Source of the DNA: Cloeon dipterum | Lineage: Eukaryota > Arthropoda > Insecta > Ephemeroptera > Baetidae | DNA: 64,000 nt | Assembly: GCF_949628265.1 (NCBI RefSeq) | Contig: NC_088790.1 | Span: 31,128,545 to 31,192,544 of the forward strand | Direction: 5' to 3' | Part shown: one piece after another, positions 24,540-37,044 of the stretch | Numbering within the stretch: position 1 is the stretch's first letter | How the letters are laid out: each line of letters starts with the position of its first letter | Notes under the pieces: generated by a model | The model's database searches: none | What the model saw: the letters and a program-made list of their open reading frames with translations, nothing else | Told to the model about the DNA's origin: nothing | Translations under genes and position numbers: made by a program

Positions 24540-25250
24540 GGAGGCAAACGCATGAATTTCGATCAGGAGTGTCCTATCTGCAGGCCGAATTTACGCGATT
24601 TTCTCGACCCAAAAAGCTCTGAGATCGTGCCATAGATAGGGCGAGAAATCATTTCCCGGAGGTGACATCGCGCGGCGGCAAACAAGCTGCGGAAAAAGTA
24701 ATCAGGAATTCTCATGCATGGTAAACAAGCCATTCGATATATATTTACACCACGCGGCAGCGGCAGCAGCAGCTCGATGATAATAACGAGATGCAAAAAC
24801 AGAACATTCGGCCGCTTATCGCGCGCTTATCAATATTAATAGCCTCTGCTCATATTCTGCAAATTCTGATCGCACTCCATCACGTCGCGCATTTCTCACG
24901 TTTGCATGCAGACCCGGATTTGTCCTTTTTTTTATTGCGGAACGGCGCACGCGGCGCCCACAAATCATCTCTTTCTTGTTTGTGTTTGGCCGCGATTTCA
25001 CGATTTTACGACCCCTGCCTGCAAACACCACACACGCTCGAGACGGAAAGGCGAGCCAGCGAGAAGTGCGGAGGATTAACAAAATTATTGTTGCTCGAGG
25101 GATCGATCCACGCGCGCCCCGCAACTCGCAACTCGCAACTCGCTCCTCTGCTGCGGCTTTTGATATCGGAAAAGTACGTTGGTTCGGCTCTTGATCTGCC
25201 GAGAGGACGACGAAAACTCTGATCCGCGATAAGGGCGGAACTTTAATAGT
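24540..25250. other. GC-rich island
   Basis: Unique mixed-composition island. A run of CGCAACTCGCAACTCGCAAC (from about 25121) is a three-unit minisatellite. Frames of 143 and 146 codons lie on opposite strands over the same bases and neither resembles a protein family. Confidence 0.4.
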
Positions 25251-26919
25251 TGGCATTATTTCATCAGAATTTTAATAATTCTCTGAAAATGTGAGAGATA
25301 ACAATTAGAATTTGAGAAGTTTGATTGATAATATGTGTATTGAATTGCAAAGACTATGAACTTGAATTGGTTTTGAACAAACTTTAAATCTGTGTCGATT
25401 TTCGAGTTTTTTATTTAAATAATTTCGTTAAAATTCCGAAACTTTTCTTTATAAACAAAATTCCTGTCCAAAGTCTCCCAATTTAAAATAACGTTTATTA
25501 AAATAAAATTAAAATAAATGATAAAATTTACAAGACGCGAAAAAAAATCAAATTTTGAGTTGATTTAATTGTCTTAAAACGAATTAGAGCACTACTTTGA
25601 AGAATCCATTCAAGAAAATAGATGTTTTTTTCCGTCAGTTTGTCTGTGAATTTTAGGCGATTGACCATTTTGGAATTATTAAAAAAAATATAGAACGCAC
25701 CCTCTCCCGGGTCTCAAATTCTGGATTTTCTCCATTTCCTAACAACTACTTAAAAAAAATTAATCAAATAAAATCAGTTTAAATTTTCAATGTCTTAAAA
25801 TCCCGTCCAAATGGACCATTATATTCTAATGAAACTACTCGATTTAACTACAAACTGCGAGGGATTATCCTTTTCAATTAATTGTCAATCTAAATATATC
25901 TGTAAATTTTGGCTCTGAAAAATACAATATAATACATGAGTTAAACTTTGATTTAAATGAAATAAATAAAAATGAAAAGCGAAGGAAATAATGAAAAATA
26001 AAACCGTTTAATAACGACTAATTTTCTTTTAGAAACAGTCTAAAAATAGTCGACTAAAATTCTCAGCCCTAGAAATGGGAAATTTTATTTGAGACGCTCA
26101 ATTAATAAGATTTTTCATAAGTTATCAATATAAAAGTGAAAGAACACAGAGGAAAAAATAATCCAATTTGGTTTTAAACCAATGTTGAATTTGTGAAAGT
26201 TTACGTGTTTTATATTTAAATCATTTTGAGTTATAATTCTGAAATTCTTCTTAACAAGCAAAAGTTATCTCCAATTTCTTCCAATTAAATATAAAAATTA
26301 TTCAAATAAATTAAATAAAATATTAATTAATGAGGTGAAAATGTCTCTAAAACAAAAGAGAGCATCACTGAAATTTGCACAAAACTTTTAAACGGGATCG
26401 ACACAGGGTCACAAATGAAAATTATTTGTAAATTTTGTTTTCCACAATTTACAATAATCTAAAAAAGGTTCTTGCTACAGTACAGATTCAAATTTTTCAG
26501 AAATGTGATAGATAAATATGATTTTGAATTTGACACGTTTGATTAATCAGATTTTCATAGCAGTTATCAATTTAAAAATGAACTTACGCTGGAAAGCAAA
26601 AAAATCTGGTTTTAATCCTTTCTTATGAGTGTGTTCATCATCGGCTATTTTTTATATTTATCATTGAGTTATAACTCTGAAATTCTTCATAACAAGCAAA
26701 ACTCCTGTCTAATTTCTCCCAATTTAAACAAATAATTATTAAAATATTAATAAAAGATAAAATTTATTTTTTTAATTTTGAGGTGAATTAAATGTATTAG
26801 AAACTAATAAAAGCACCACGCTGCAGTTTTCACACAACTTTCAAAGTGGATTGACACAGGACGACAATTTAAAATTATTTGAATTAATTGTTGAATGCAA
26901 CAAAAACTTGTATAAATTA

Positions 26920-27155
26920 AAAATGGGCCTTGCCATATTAAAAATTCAATTTTTTTCCAAAATTTGCAGCGGTGAACCCTTTTAGGGAAACTCTTTGTTG
27001 TGAAATAAAATCAGTTTTCAAATAAGGAGACAGTAGCTAACCTTGCAGCCAATTTTTTCAAAAATTTACTCAGCAAATTAGCTCAATTTTGGCTTCAACT
27101 GAATCCTTAGGGATCATTTCATGCATTCGCAACAAGCATTTTCACGATTTTCCAG
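26920..27155 (+). repeat. family D repeat inside the left arm of J
   Basis: It includes TTAGGGAAACTCTTTGTTGT and GGGATCATTTCATGCATTCG. It lacks the GTCCAACAGCGTGTG core, which is kept in the opposite arm, so each arm has lost a different part. Confidence 0.75.
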
Positions 27156-27639
27156 CATCACAGTTCAGTCACGGTCTTTAAATTGAACATATAAGATATA
27201 AAGCAGATTGGCTTTTCTGCTCTGCTGTATATACGCGGAGTGACGGATTTTCTCTTTAAAGATAACACGAAGCAGCTTGGAAAGCTGGTTAACGCTCGAA
27301 CCGGTTGACTCGCGACAAGCCGAATGGATGTAGCGCATGCAGCTATAACTAAATAGCACGGCGAGGCGGGCAATTTCCCAATCTAAAATACGTGCGATGG
27401 TGTGTTCCCGATGGCGGGCGGGCGGGACAGGCAACCGTGAAAACGTGCCTCACAACCAGACACGTCTAACGCGCCGTGTGCACACCGTAGAGGCTTTTTC
27501 CCTTCGAGCGAGCAAAACAAATCATGACAGTAGACCCTTTTCTTGCTTCGGGAAACGAAGAATATTTATTTATTTCATACCTTTAGCAAGACCTTTTGAA
27601 AAGTAACACTATAAAATTTTTAGAAATGCTTTGCAAATT

Positions 27640-27800
27640 GTTAGGACCGTCTCCTTACCCGAAATTCTATTTAATATCACTAAAAAAGAGTTTCCCTAAA
27701 AGGTTTCATACGCTGTTTTACGGATCTCGACAAGAGGAATCGGAATCTGACAAGAAAATGAGCTCAAACGCTGGAAATTTCAGACAAAATTTGATTTTTT
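27640..27800 (-). repeat. family D repeat inside the right arm of J
   Basis: It carries GGTTTCATACGCTGTTTTAC and GGATCTCGACAAGAGGAATC, the core that is missing from the left arm copy. Confidence 0.75.
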
Positions 27801-28286
27801 TGCATTCAAATAATTTTCAACTGTCGCCCTGTGTCAAACCACTGAAAGAGTTGTGAAAAATTGCTAAAAGGTGCTTTTATTAGTTTGTAAGACATTTAAT
27901 TCTCCTTAAAATTAAATTTTTTTAAGATTCCTCTAATTTGTTTTATTTGGAAATATTTAATTTTATTTATTTTAATAGTTATTGTTTTAAATTTGGAGAA
28001 TTTGGACGGGACTTTTTGAATGTTAAGAAGAATTTCACAATTATAACTCTGCAATGATATAAATAAAAACCCGGATCATGAGCACGGCAAAAAAGCTGGT
28101 TTTAAACCAGATCGCATCACTAGATCTAAGTCATGAGTTAATTTTTAAATTGATGACTGTTATGAAAATCTGATTAATCAAACGTCATAAATTCAAAATC
28201 CTGTTTATCTATTTGCTTTTTTGAGTTTGTAATAAGACAGGTCCTTTATATGTGCATTTCTGACGATTTTCAGATTTAAAGACTGA

Positions 28287-28692
28287 ATGAAATCACATTT
28301 TTGTATCTTCCAATCGATTCTTGAGGGTCTATATAATTTTTCCGAGCGAAAAATGTTTTGTAACGCGCGAGAAGAGGCGCAAAGCAAAACGCACGTTGCT
28401 TTGGCGCGCAAAACGTTTGAATTTTTGGTTGTTACTGCGCAAGCGTCTCCCCTCTGACGTCACAGCCATACTTCGTGCTTGGCATTGGCAGTTGAGAGAG
28501 CTGTGACGTCAGAGGGGCGACGCAACAAAAAGATTCAAACGTTTTGCGCGCCAAAGCAACGCGCGATTTGCTTTGCGCCTTTGCTCGCGCGTCACAAAAC
28601 ATTTTTAGACTTGAAAAATAATTTACCCCACCTATTTCGACCCTCAGGAATCGATTGAAATGAACGAAAATGTGGTTTCAGTGGGTTTTTAA
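28287..28692. mobile_element. family A foldback MITE, subtype 2, copy 3
   Basis: The arms share CCAATCGATTCTTGAGGGTC (left) and GACCCTCAGGAATCGATTGA (right), then outer CCACATTTTCGTT-type ends. Further in are GCGCAAAACGTTTGAAT and a full CRE TGACGTCA in each arm (28455-28462, 28504-28511), separated by only about 40 bases. No coding capacity. Confidence 0.88.
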
Positions 28693-28699
28693 AATTTAA

Positions 28700-29390
28700 T
28701 AAAGCATTATGAGATTTAAAATATAAAAAAGAGGTTTTCAGAAATTTATTGGTAGTTAAAAATAATTCTTTAGCCATTTGATTCTAAATTTAGAGTTACA
28801 ACCCGTCAATTTTATTATTAATTACAATTTAAAAGCATAAATTTCATAGTGTTTCCAATCCAATAAATCGCAAAACATTGTCCATAATGGAGATTGCTCA
28901 TCGGTGAAACATTTTCCCTCGACCAAACGAAATAAAAGCGAAGAGACACGGCAGCAAAAATCTCATAATAATGTCGCCATAAATTACTCGGCGCGCGCTC
29001 GTGAAGCTTGAACGTTTTATTATCCGCGCGGTCGTATATTTTACGCGAAAATAATCACTGTATAAAATTCGTCCGCGACATCGTCAAGAAACTTTCGGCT
29101 TTTGTCTCGGTGAAATGAGAAAGTTTTCTCTTTTCAAATTTGTCTCGGCGGAAAATCAATAGGGCAAGTGGTGCAGAAAGGGAAACAGCTTTTTATGCGT
29201 GGCAGCGTGGCATTGAGAGTCAGTGACTCGTGCACCCCTCGCCGCGTGAGTTTGTTTCCCGCGCGCGCGTCTGATAATTAATCATATCGGAGAGCCGCCT
29301 CCACCGCCGCCGCACACGCAGAGAGTCAACTGCTTCCAAGGTGCGGCTCGACTCTCTGTTTCATTTTATTGGCCATGACGTGTGTAGGGT
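28700..29390. other. spacer and GC-rich island (28850-29390)
   Basis: The island has CCGCCTCCACCGCCGCCGCA near 29295 and unique sequence with no supported gene. Confidence 0.4.
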
Positions 29391-30260
29391 TGGCTATTTT
29401 AAACGTTTTTTTACAACTTTTTTAAGGGTTGAAATTTTTTACATCGTGTGTTGAGCTTCAAGGTAGTTTTTTAAATAAAATTAACCCTTGAGGGTTAAAC
29501 AAGATAGTGTAGTGAACCAGAGGGTCATTTTTAGGGTTTAATGCGCTATTTCACCCCCTTATGGTATAGTTACAGGGTTGGTTTTTGGTAAACGAGTTGA
29601 TGAAGGATTTTTGGGTCAGATTCAACCCCCTAAATAACTTTCCAATCCCTTTTCTTGTGTTTTTTGGCGATCTTCAATCTGGAAATGCAACTTACCCTTC
29701 GTAACTACCCTAAAACCCTCCATCACGGGGGTGTAAACCCCCACCCTTCCGAATTCTTTGCTCCAAATGACAATTTTAACAGCTGCAGGTAAGATTTATT
29801 CTAAAATCAGTCGTTTGGAGCAGCAAAATTGGGAGGATAAGGGTAGGTACCCCCATCCTGGATGGGTTAAGGGTGGGTTGGAAGGGTAAATTGTATTTCA
29901 ACCTTAATTGAAATCTTCAGAACGATGAAGATCGTTAAGAAAATCAAGATTCATTTATACTTCTTTAAGTTTATGGATTGGAAGGGGGTTGGGGCTGATT
30001 TAGGGGGTTGAAATTTGAAAGAAACCCTACATAATAAAACTATTAATCAATTCGAGTGCTAAAAACAGCTCTTTATAATATGTATAGAAATAAAACCGAT
30101 AATTTGGACTCTTCCTTGATTTTTTTATTTTGTAATTGCCGATTTCCAAAATCCTGTTAGTGCTCTTATACGGTTACAGGCTTCAAATTCACGACTCTTG
30201 CTTTAAAATGTGTTAAATTTGGTGCTTGTTATTTTGGCTTCTATCTAAAAGTGAATCGGA
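29390..30260. repeat. AGGGTTG-rich stretch
   Basis: From 29390 to about 30010 there are many scattered copies of AGGGTT/AACCCT and CCCCCACCC in both orientations (for example TTAACCCTTGAGGGTTAAAC near 29480, a perfect palindrome). The composition differs from the neighbouring AT-rich spacers. It may be a decayed inverted-repeat element. Confidence 0.5.
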
Positions 30261-30269
30261 AATTTAAAA

Positions 30270-31060
30270 AATAAAATAAAATACTCGATTCTGTCTTGAG
30301 TTTCCAACCCCTCCGGTGAGATACAAGCAAACACAACACAACACACTCAGCAATTCCCGCGGGGGTGCCGATGCCAACCCCCGGCTGACACTCGTCACGC
30401 CTGACATTACGAATTTTAGTCGATATTTAATCTGATGGCCGGGGAAATTCGTTTTCAGCTCCTTTCGAGCGTCAATTTTTCGCGTTTCAATCTGGCCGCG
30501 CGTAACAAGTTTCATGCTGACATATTTTTTTTTTAACTTTTTTGCATGCCCTTGCAGTCCTGTGACGAGTCTGCTCGCCCGGAGATTCATATCGAAAATG
30601 AGGAATGCTGCGGCGCGAGATTTCATTTCTGCGCGGCATTATGCTTTTGATTATGATGTCAACCATAATAGCAGCATGACGCGAGAGATGACATCCTCCC
30701 CCTCACCCCGCGCCGTCCGCTGTTTTTTCCTCCGGCTCTTTTCCATATTAGGTTTTCGGAAAAGCGGAGTGAGTGTGTGTGTATGTTTTTCCAGCTATCT
30801 GCCGCTGAATAAAAATCACGCACGCAGAAAAAACGCGCGCCAGCTAGGCTTTTGCTTTTTTGTATGCATGGATTTTGTGCCGCCTTTCGGCTGGCCGCAT
30901 TTATTGACATTATATATAGAAAGAACTCGGCACCTTTGCCTTTCTGGTTTCTGTCACCCGACAAACACACTTTTCCAAGACAAATTTATAGGCAACAAGT
31001 TTTCTGAAAGCCTTACAGAAGAAAATCTATTTTTTTTTTGTTCAACAACGTCATAAATTA
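30270..31060. other. GC-rich island
   Basis: The longest plus-strand open frame outside the known genes (180 codons, 30514-31056) falls here, but its translation is low in family-like features, has no splice or promoter context, and overlaps minus-strand frames of 120 and 103 codons. I treat it as non-coding. Confidence 0.4.
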
Positions 31061-31588
31061 AGCACCGGTGGCCCGGGTTGCGATCTGTGTTGGTCAGAAG
31101 TCAATATGGCGTCGAAATTTATAGTCGTTTGAATATTCGCCCGTTTTGAGGCTGCACAGTAAATCTGTGCACATCTTAAGCATGCGCAGTATGTTCAAAT
31201 CGCTTCTTAATCTCACAGGAAGGCTAAAACTCATTACTGCGCATGCGTGACCAAAATTAAAACCTTCTGCGCAGTCGGAATTCCCACCGGAGTCCGGGTT
31301 GCGATCTGTGTTGGTTCCCGCCAGTCAGAATTCAATATGGCGTCGAATTAATGGAGGCCAATCCAGTCGGCCAATCAAAAGAGTCGAAAAAGGGGCGTGC
31401 CGACCTAACAATTTCATTCCCGCGTATTTTGTTACATTTCCATTAGCCATCTAACGGTCGATTCGCCAATTACCGCGGGCTAATCAGCTTTTAGTAAATA
31501 AATAACAACAAAATTAACGGTATTTTCATGATAAATTTTCCACGCTAATTTAATTTAACGTTTATAACTTTTCCCGCCGTTCTAACTG
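31061..31588 (+). mobile_element. family B MITE-like element, copy 3
   Basis: Same order as copy 1: CCCGGGTTGCGATCTGTGTT, GCATGCGCA (31190-31198), TGCGCATGCG (31238-31247), a second GTCCGGGTTGCGATCTGTG module, GGGGCGTGCCGACC, and CGGTCGATTCGCCAATTACC. Confidence 0.87.
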
Positions 31589-31589
31589 A

Positions 31590-33275
31590 TTTCTAAAAGA
31601 GCTTTTTTGTCTTCAAACAAAACTAAAGTTTCCGCCTGCATTTTTATTTACAAACAAGTTGCATTGAGCACCTGAGTCCTGAGTCAGCAGCTTTAGAGGC
31701 GCGGGAGCAGTCAATTGAAAAGCTTCTTTGGCTGCCTGCCTGCCTGCCATTACTACTTCAAAATTCAATCAAATGCTTATTTTCGATTCGTTTGTTTGCT
31801 GATTCGATTATGATTAATCTCATTACGAGTTTGAATGGATCAGCACGCGGGACGCGGGGCGGAGCAGTGAAAGAGAGACACTTTAGCAGCGTTCCAAACA
31901 AAGCAGGGAACTTTTATTCACCTTTCACACTTGCGCCAAGTTTTCGAGAGAGAGGAAGGAAAGAAAAATTGAAGAAAGGGAAAATGAAGTTTTCAAAAGT
32001 CTCATATAATGGTTGATTTTTTTCTTATTTTAATCACGCCGCAGGAAAAGGGAATTGCTGGAAACAAAAGACGTGTTAATTAAACGTCGCTGTTGATTGA
32101 AGTTTGATATATTACTGTCTGAAGTTTTTCTCCAGACGGCGGGAAAAATGAAATGATTTTTAAGGGATAAAAATTTAAAAGTTGATTTGAAGTACATACA
32201 TATATGTTAATTTCCAATTTTAATTTGTAAAAAATCAGTTCACCTATTATTTTGAGATTTTCCATTCGTTAGAAAGATTTTTATTTAATATTCATTTGAT
32301 TAGGCTTGACGTGAGAATTCAAAAAGCAAATTTTATTATTTAAATTAGACAAATAGATATTTCGTTATCAAAATAAAAAATAAAGGTCAAAAAGAGACAA
32401 AGTGGCTCTGAAATTAAATAAATAATAATTGCGGTGTAAAATTAAAAAGTCAAGAAAAGAAATATTTGGTTTAAAATTTTTTGTCTTCGGAAATTAAATT
32501 TCGTCGTTTATTTCCTAAAAGATTTCTTTCTTTCACTAAATTTAAATTTCCTGCTTCACGCGCGAGTGACAAAATTTCAGCACGGCTGCCAGTATGGCAA
32601 TTTCCATATTTCGGGGAGAAAGACAGAAAGAGTTGGAGAGCCATTCTCTCTTCCGCTTTTCTTATCTCGTCAAAAGTTTGAGTGGCGGAGCATGCCTACT
32701 TATGCTCCCTTCGGAGGCAGGCACGCAGCTAGCACCCCCGCCCCCGCCCCCGCCCCCGTTCCTTTCTTTCTCCTGTTTGTTTCTTTCTAATTTGCAGGCA
32801 GCGGGCGAATTTTAGGCTGGCAATCGCACCAGCTGGTGCCATCCGGAGCGAAACTGCGACAAAGGAGCCGCCGCCGCCGCCGCGCTCATCTCATCGCTCC
32901 CCCCGAGAGCGAGTGCGAGTGCGAGAGAGTGTGTCGATGTGGACAGGCTTAACAAGGCGGCGGCGACCCGCGAGCAAATCTCGAAATCGACTTGACAAGC
33001 CGGCTGCTCGTCTCTGCACTTTAATCGAAAAAGTGCAGAGGCACAGACAGAGACAGGGACGGCCTCGATCATCAGATTTGGTCACATTACTGACAATCAG
33101 AGGGGGTGTCTCGCGTGTCTTGTCAAGAGATTTCGAGTTTATAAGACAGAAACAGGGTGGAAATTGCTTTTAATCTTTTTTTATTTATTTATTTAAACAC
33201 ATTGGGAGGGAAAAAACTTCATCTTAACTGAAAATTTGTTAAAATGATGAAAAAAGCTAACAATTTTCTTGGCTG
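31590..33275. other. spacer with GC-rich islands (31620-32060, 32540-33160)
   Basis: The second island has (CCCCCG)n near 32738-32757 and a CCGCCGCCGCCGCCGCG run near 32868-32884, followed by GAGTGCGAGTGCGAGAGAGT. 32060-32540 is AT-rich. No gene is supported. Confidence 0.4.
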
Positions 33276-33280
33276 TTTGT

Positions 33281-33547
33281 TAGCGGGGGCCAGATTTGCG
33301 ATAAAATTGGTTCGCACTGCGCAGATCCAAGATGGCGTCTGAATATGGGAAGCGAAAAGCTCTCTTTGGATTGCTGTACGAGTGTCAAGAGTTTGTTTTT
33401 ACGATCCAAAAGACACAATTAGTACATTTTTGTCACAATATTGACGAAAACTTGCTTCTTTTCCCGTATTTTCACGTGCGACCGTTTTTTCGCGCCATCC
33501 TCCACCGGACGCCATATCTGCGCGTCACACGAATCTAGACACCGCTG
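33281..33547 (+). mobile_element. family C MITE, copy 2
   Basis: The left end TAGCGGGGGCCAGATTTGCG has one base changed from CAG. The inside follows copy 1 closely, and the right end ATCTAGACACCGCTG is slightly decayed. Confidence 0.87.
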
Positions 33548-33549
33548 TT

Positions 33550-34655
33550 TTTCCTTACATAGATCGCAAAGAGAGGAACCGAAATCAAAGGAAAATCATT
33601 TTATTTTTATGAGAAATTTGGCGAAATCTCAAATTTAACTGTTCCTTGGCATCCAGATTTAAAGAGATTTTAATTTTACAAACGAAAACTGCTCGCCATC
33701 GTTGAAATTGCAAAATGTTCTGTTATGAGTATGAATCATATTCATAGCTTTCCAATTGTACAGCAGAAAAAACTTATTTAATTTCTTATGATTAATTTTA
33801 TAGTATCAGAATTTAATCTTATTAAAACATTTTTCAATAATTTTTTTAGTTTCAAATTAAACAAGTTCAGATTGTATTTGAAATTTATGTTTTTGTAATG
33901 TTTAAAGATTATTCTTTAAAAAAATTTGCGTGAAATTTTGTTTAAAATATTTTTTAACTTTACAGAGCGTTGTTCAATATTTTAAAATATTTTAATAAAA
34001 GATATAACACTTCGAATTTTGTCTATAGGATTGTTAGTAAGAGAAAAATATCCACAATTAAATCGAAATGCAAATTAAAGGGAACACAGGTCGGTCAGCC
34101 GCTCTCTGTGCTTGTGTGCTTCTGTTTCTGTTTCTGGCCGCACGCAAATTACCGGATTAGCGACGAGTCCGGACGATAACAGGCTTTTCGTGTGTTTTGC
34201 TAAGCAGAGTGAGAATTAAATTACCGTGAAATGGTGCACGGCACGGCGTCGAATTGAATTTTATTCAGTGCGAATAAGCGTGAAAGCGTGGGAGCGTGGG
34301 CGGGCGGCTCTCGTGTGCGATGGATGCACTTATCTGCCGATCCAGCCGAGCCGAGGCAATAAGTGCAGCGGCAGCGCACTGCACACATGACGCAGCCAGC
34401 AATTCTCACGCCGTTAATCAGCTTACCGAGTCGGCAAAAGCTTTTCTCAAATTCGCAGCTTGCGATTTGAATAAATAACCGCCATGCGATAAATTGTTTG
34501 TGTTCTAGACTGGCAAATTGCGCCGCAAACATTTTGCCGGTGAGAGGATATTAACTAAGAGAATGATTATGCAGCATATGATAACCGTCTAAATTGCAAA
34601 ATAGGATTAAATATTTTAGTTAGGACAACAATATTATGTCTTGGATTCATTAGTT
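33550..34655. other. spacer with a GC-rich island (34080-34560)
   Basis: AT-rich first half; unique island in the second half, no supported gene. Confidence 0.4.
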
Positions 34656-34660
34656 TAAAC

Positions 34661-34778
34661 CAGCGGGGTCCAGATTCGTGCGACGCGAGAATATGGCGCG
34701 AAAAAACGGTCACGTGAAAATGCGCGAAAAGAAGCAAGTTTTCGTCAATATTGTGACGGTTAATTTGCGTTACTTGTA
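34661..34778 (-). mobile_element. family C MITE, copy 3, truncated
   Basis: Only one end is present: CAGCGGGGTCCAGATTCGTG, GGTCACGTGAAAATGCGC and GTCAATATTGTGACG, in the orientation opposite to copies 1 and 2. It breaks off after TTGCGTTACTTG. Confidence 0.82.
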
Positions 34779-34779
34779 C

Positions 34780-35645
34780 ATAAATCAAAAAGCATTATTA
34801 AAGCTTCCTTGCACGTCCAATTTTCCCAAAACCGAACAATCAAAATTGCCATAATCGAAATCCCCCCAAATTCACCAAAAATTCAAATTTAAACACCGGT
34901 CAGTCGAGGCGAAAGCAGAAAGCAGCACGTGGGGGAGATTTTTGGTTCCCTGGCGCCAAAATTGACGCTCGTAAAATTGAAATAAAACAAGTCGGCGGAG
35001 ATAAAACGGTATGCGCGTGAGAGTGAGTAGCCGTCCAGAATAGGGGTGTCGGGGGGGTTGGTGCGTCGCAGGGGACGCCGTGTTACTCTACTCTTCGCAC
35101 TCGCTGAATGAAAACAAGGCAGGGGAAATGTGTACACGCATGCCTGGATGCAAAAAAGTTTGCGTCCCGCTGCAAATGAATGCTTGTTCGTTTGTTTGCA
35201 ACTGGGACTTGCTTTTGCTTAATTCCTGCTCGCGTATACACGTTCGCCTTTGAAACGGCCATAAAGGGAGCACTCTCTGCCCCAGACCCCGTGTATTTTG
35301 ACACCCAAGCTGCGCCGGAAATGTACACTTCCATCACGTTATTCATGTAAGCTGCATAATGAATGCGCTAATTGTTTTTTCCCTTTATGCAAGATATTAA
35401 AATATTTTTGAATATTTTTTTCTGAGCTTGAAATCATTACAGGACCATTACTTTGAGTGCAAACTGTGCAATTGTTAGATATTTATATCATAATTTTTAT
35501 TTTTTGTTCCTTATTCATCTGCCAAGCCCTCTAAAATATTTTAAAATACCTAAAATCCGTATAAGATATTAAAAATTGTTAAGATTTTAGTATATTAAGC
35601 TGGTTTTTATTATTTCCGATGACTCTCAGAAGGTTTTTGCCGTTT
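34780..35645. other. spacer with a GC-rich island (34880-35350)
   Basis: Unique island with a GTCGGGGGGGTTGGTGCG patch. 35350-35645 is AT-rich. No gene is supported. Confidence 0.4.
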
Positions 35646-35647
35646 TA

Positions 35648-36275
35648 TACCCACTAAAACCACATTTTCGTATGTTCCAATCGATTCCTGAGGGTCGAAA
35701 TAGTCGGCGAAATAATTATTCCGGTCAAAAAAATGTTGAAAAGAGGCGTAAAAAGCAAAACAGTCGTTGCTTTTGCGCGCGCAACGCAATAATTTTTTTG
35801 GTAGCTACTGCGCATGCGTCCCCCTCTGACGTCACCGCCATGCTTCCAAGCTGAGAGAGCAGGCGACGGCAGAGACATCTGCTTCTGCTTAGTGAAGCTC
35901 ACGCAGTTCTAGCAGTCACGTGACTCAATCCGCCATCTCATTGGCTAAGAGCAGTCACGTGCATTTCTTGCTTCTCCCTCCTCCTGTATTTCCCCCACTC
36001 TGAGGAGTGTGACATGCGCAGCAGAGTGCGCGCCGGTGCTTGGAGGAAGTGGAAGGGGAAGCAAGAGAGATGCACCAATGAGATGGCGGGATTGAGTCCC
36101 TTGACTGGTCTTGCTGGCTGTGACGTCAGAGGGGCGACGCAAGCGTAGTAGCGACCAAAAATTCTTGCGTCTTTCGCGCCAAAACAATGTCACAAAACAT
36201 TTTTCAATCAGAAAAAAAATCTACCCCACCTATTTCGACCCTCAGGAATCGATTGGAATGAACAAAAATTCTTCT
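35648..36275. mobile_element. family A foldback MITE, subtype 2, copy 4 with nested inverted repeat
   Basis: Outer arms as in copy 3, with CCAATCGATTCCTGAGGGTC at 35677 and its inverse near 36235. TGACGTCA stands in both arms (35827-35834, 36121-36128) and TGCGCATGCG at 35809-35818. The centre is about 250 bases longer than in copy 3 and holds a second inverted pair (GACTCAATCCGCCATCTCAT near 35922; inverse at 36076) plus two E-boxes CACGTG (35917, 35956). Confidence 0.87.
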
Positions 36276-36279
36276 TTAA

Positions 36280-37040
36280 AAATTGTAAGGGAAAAATTGA
36301 ATAAAAGAATAAAATAACATCCTTATAAAGCAATTAGCCTTTTAATCGTAAATGTTGTGCCAGGGAGTGTACTAAATTTAAGCTGTTTATGACACAATAT
36401 CACTTTTCACCTCGCATATACGCCGATCAAATAAAACAACAATGAAAGAGAAGCAGCAATTATACATATAATTGTTGTAATAGCGTACCTGTTGGATTAC
36501 AGGATATAAATTAATCGCTGCTCTGCCCATAATATTATAATTAAAGGGGCTGTAAAAACGAGCTTGCTTTATGGCGCAGAGTTTGCAATTAGTTCTGAAC
36601 TTTGACGGCGCCAGCAAAGCGAGGCAATCTTGCCTTTCGCAGAATCCGCGCGCCGACGTTAAACTAGCAAAATTGACGCTGCGATATAATTTTCCGGTTA
36701 AAACGGCCACGTGCGAAACGCGATGTCACGTCCGTGTGAAGCCAGCCGTGCGCAACCGGCGCGTGTCACACGATACACACACACAGAGCGCGCAGTTCTA
36801 CTTTAATACAGAATTGACATCAATCGATGCGGTTCAGCCCGCAGCGCAGCAGCGCTGCTTCAATCAAGAAGTGCTCTATTATAATAATTCAAGCAAAATT
36901 CCATGTTGATTTATTAAATTGCTTTTTGCCGCTAAATAATCGTACTTTACCCTTCACGAGATGACGATAGCCTTCAGGAAATACACACCTGCAACAAAAA
37001 GAAAGCATATTATTAATGTGAGAATACAGATAAAATTTAT
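36280..37040. other. spacer with a GC-richer island (36560-36910)
   Basis: Unique sequence. Frames of 107 and 112 codons overlap on opposite strands; no gene is supported. Confidence 0.4.
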
Positions 37041-37044
37041 AATT

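Larger units (their letters stand above)
25280..28225. repeat. repeat array J: direct units plus a large inverted repeat
   Basis: A unit built on TTGAGTTATAACTCTGAAAT, TTCATAACAAGCAAAACTCC and TCTCCCAATTTAAA is present as diverged direct copies near 25400, 26230 and 26660. The last copy, with the family D repeat at 26920-27155, is mirrored by 27620-28225, so arms of about 600-680 bases face each other across a unique island (27160-27560). The clearest arm block is GTTTGATTAATCAGATTTTC at 26541 and its inverse near 28170. Confidence 0.75.

Noticed and set aside
24791-25256. Opposite frames of 143 and 146 codons
   Set aside because: Same bases, both strands, neither family-like; typical of GC-rich non-coding DNA.
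30514-31056. 180-codon plus-strand frame
   Set aside because: Chance frame in a GC-rich island, overlapped by minus-strand frames; no recognisable domain.
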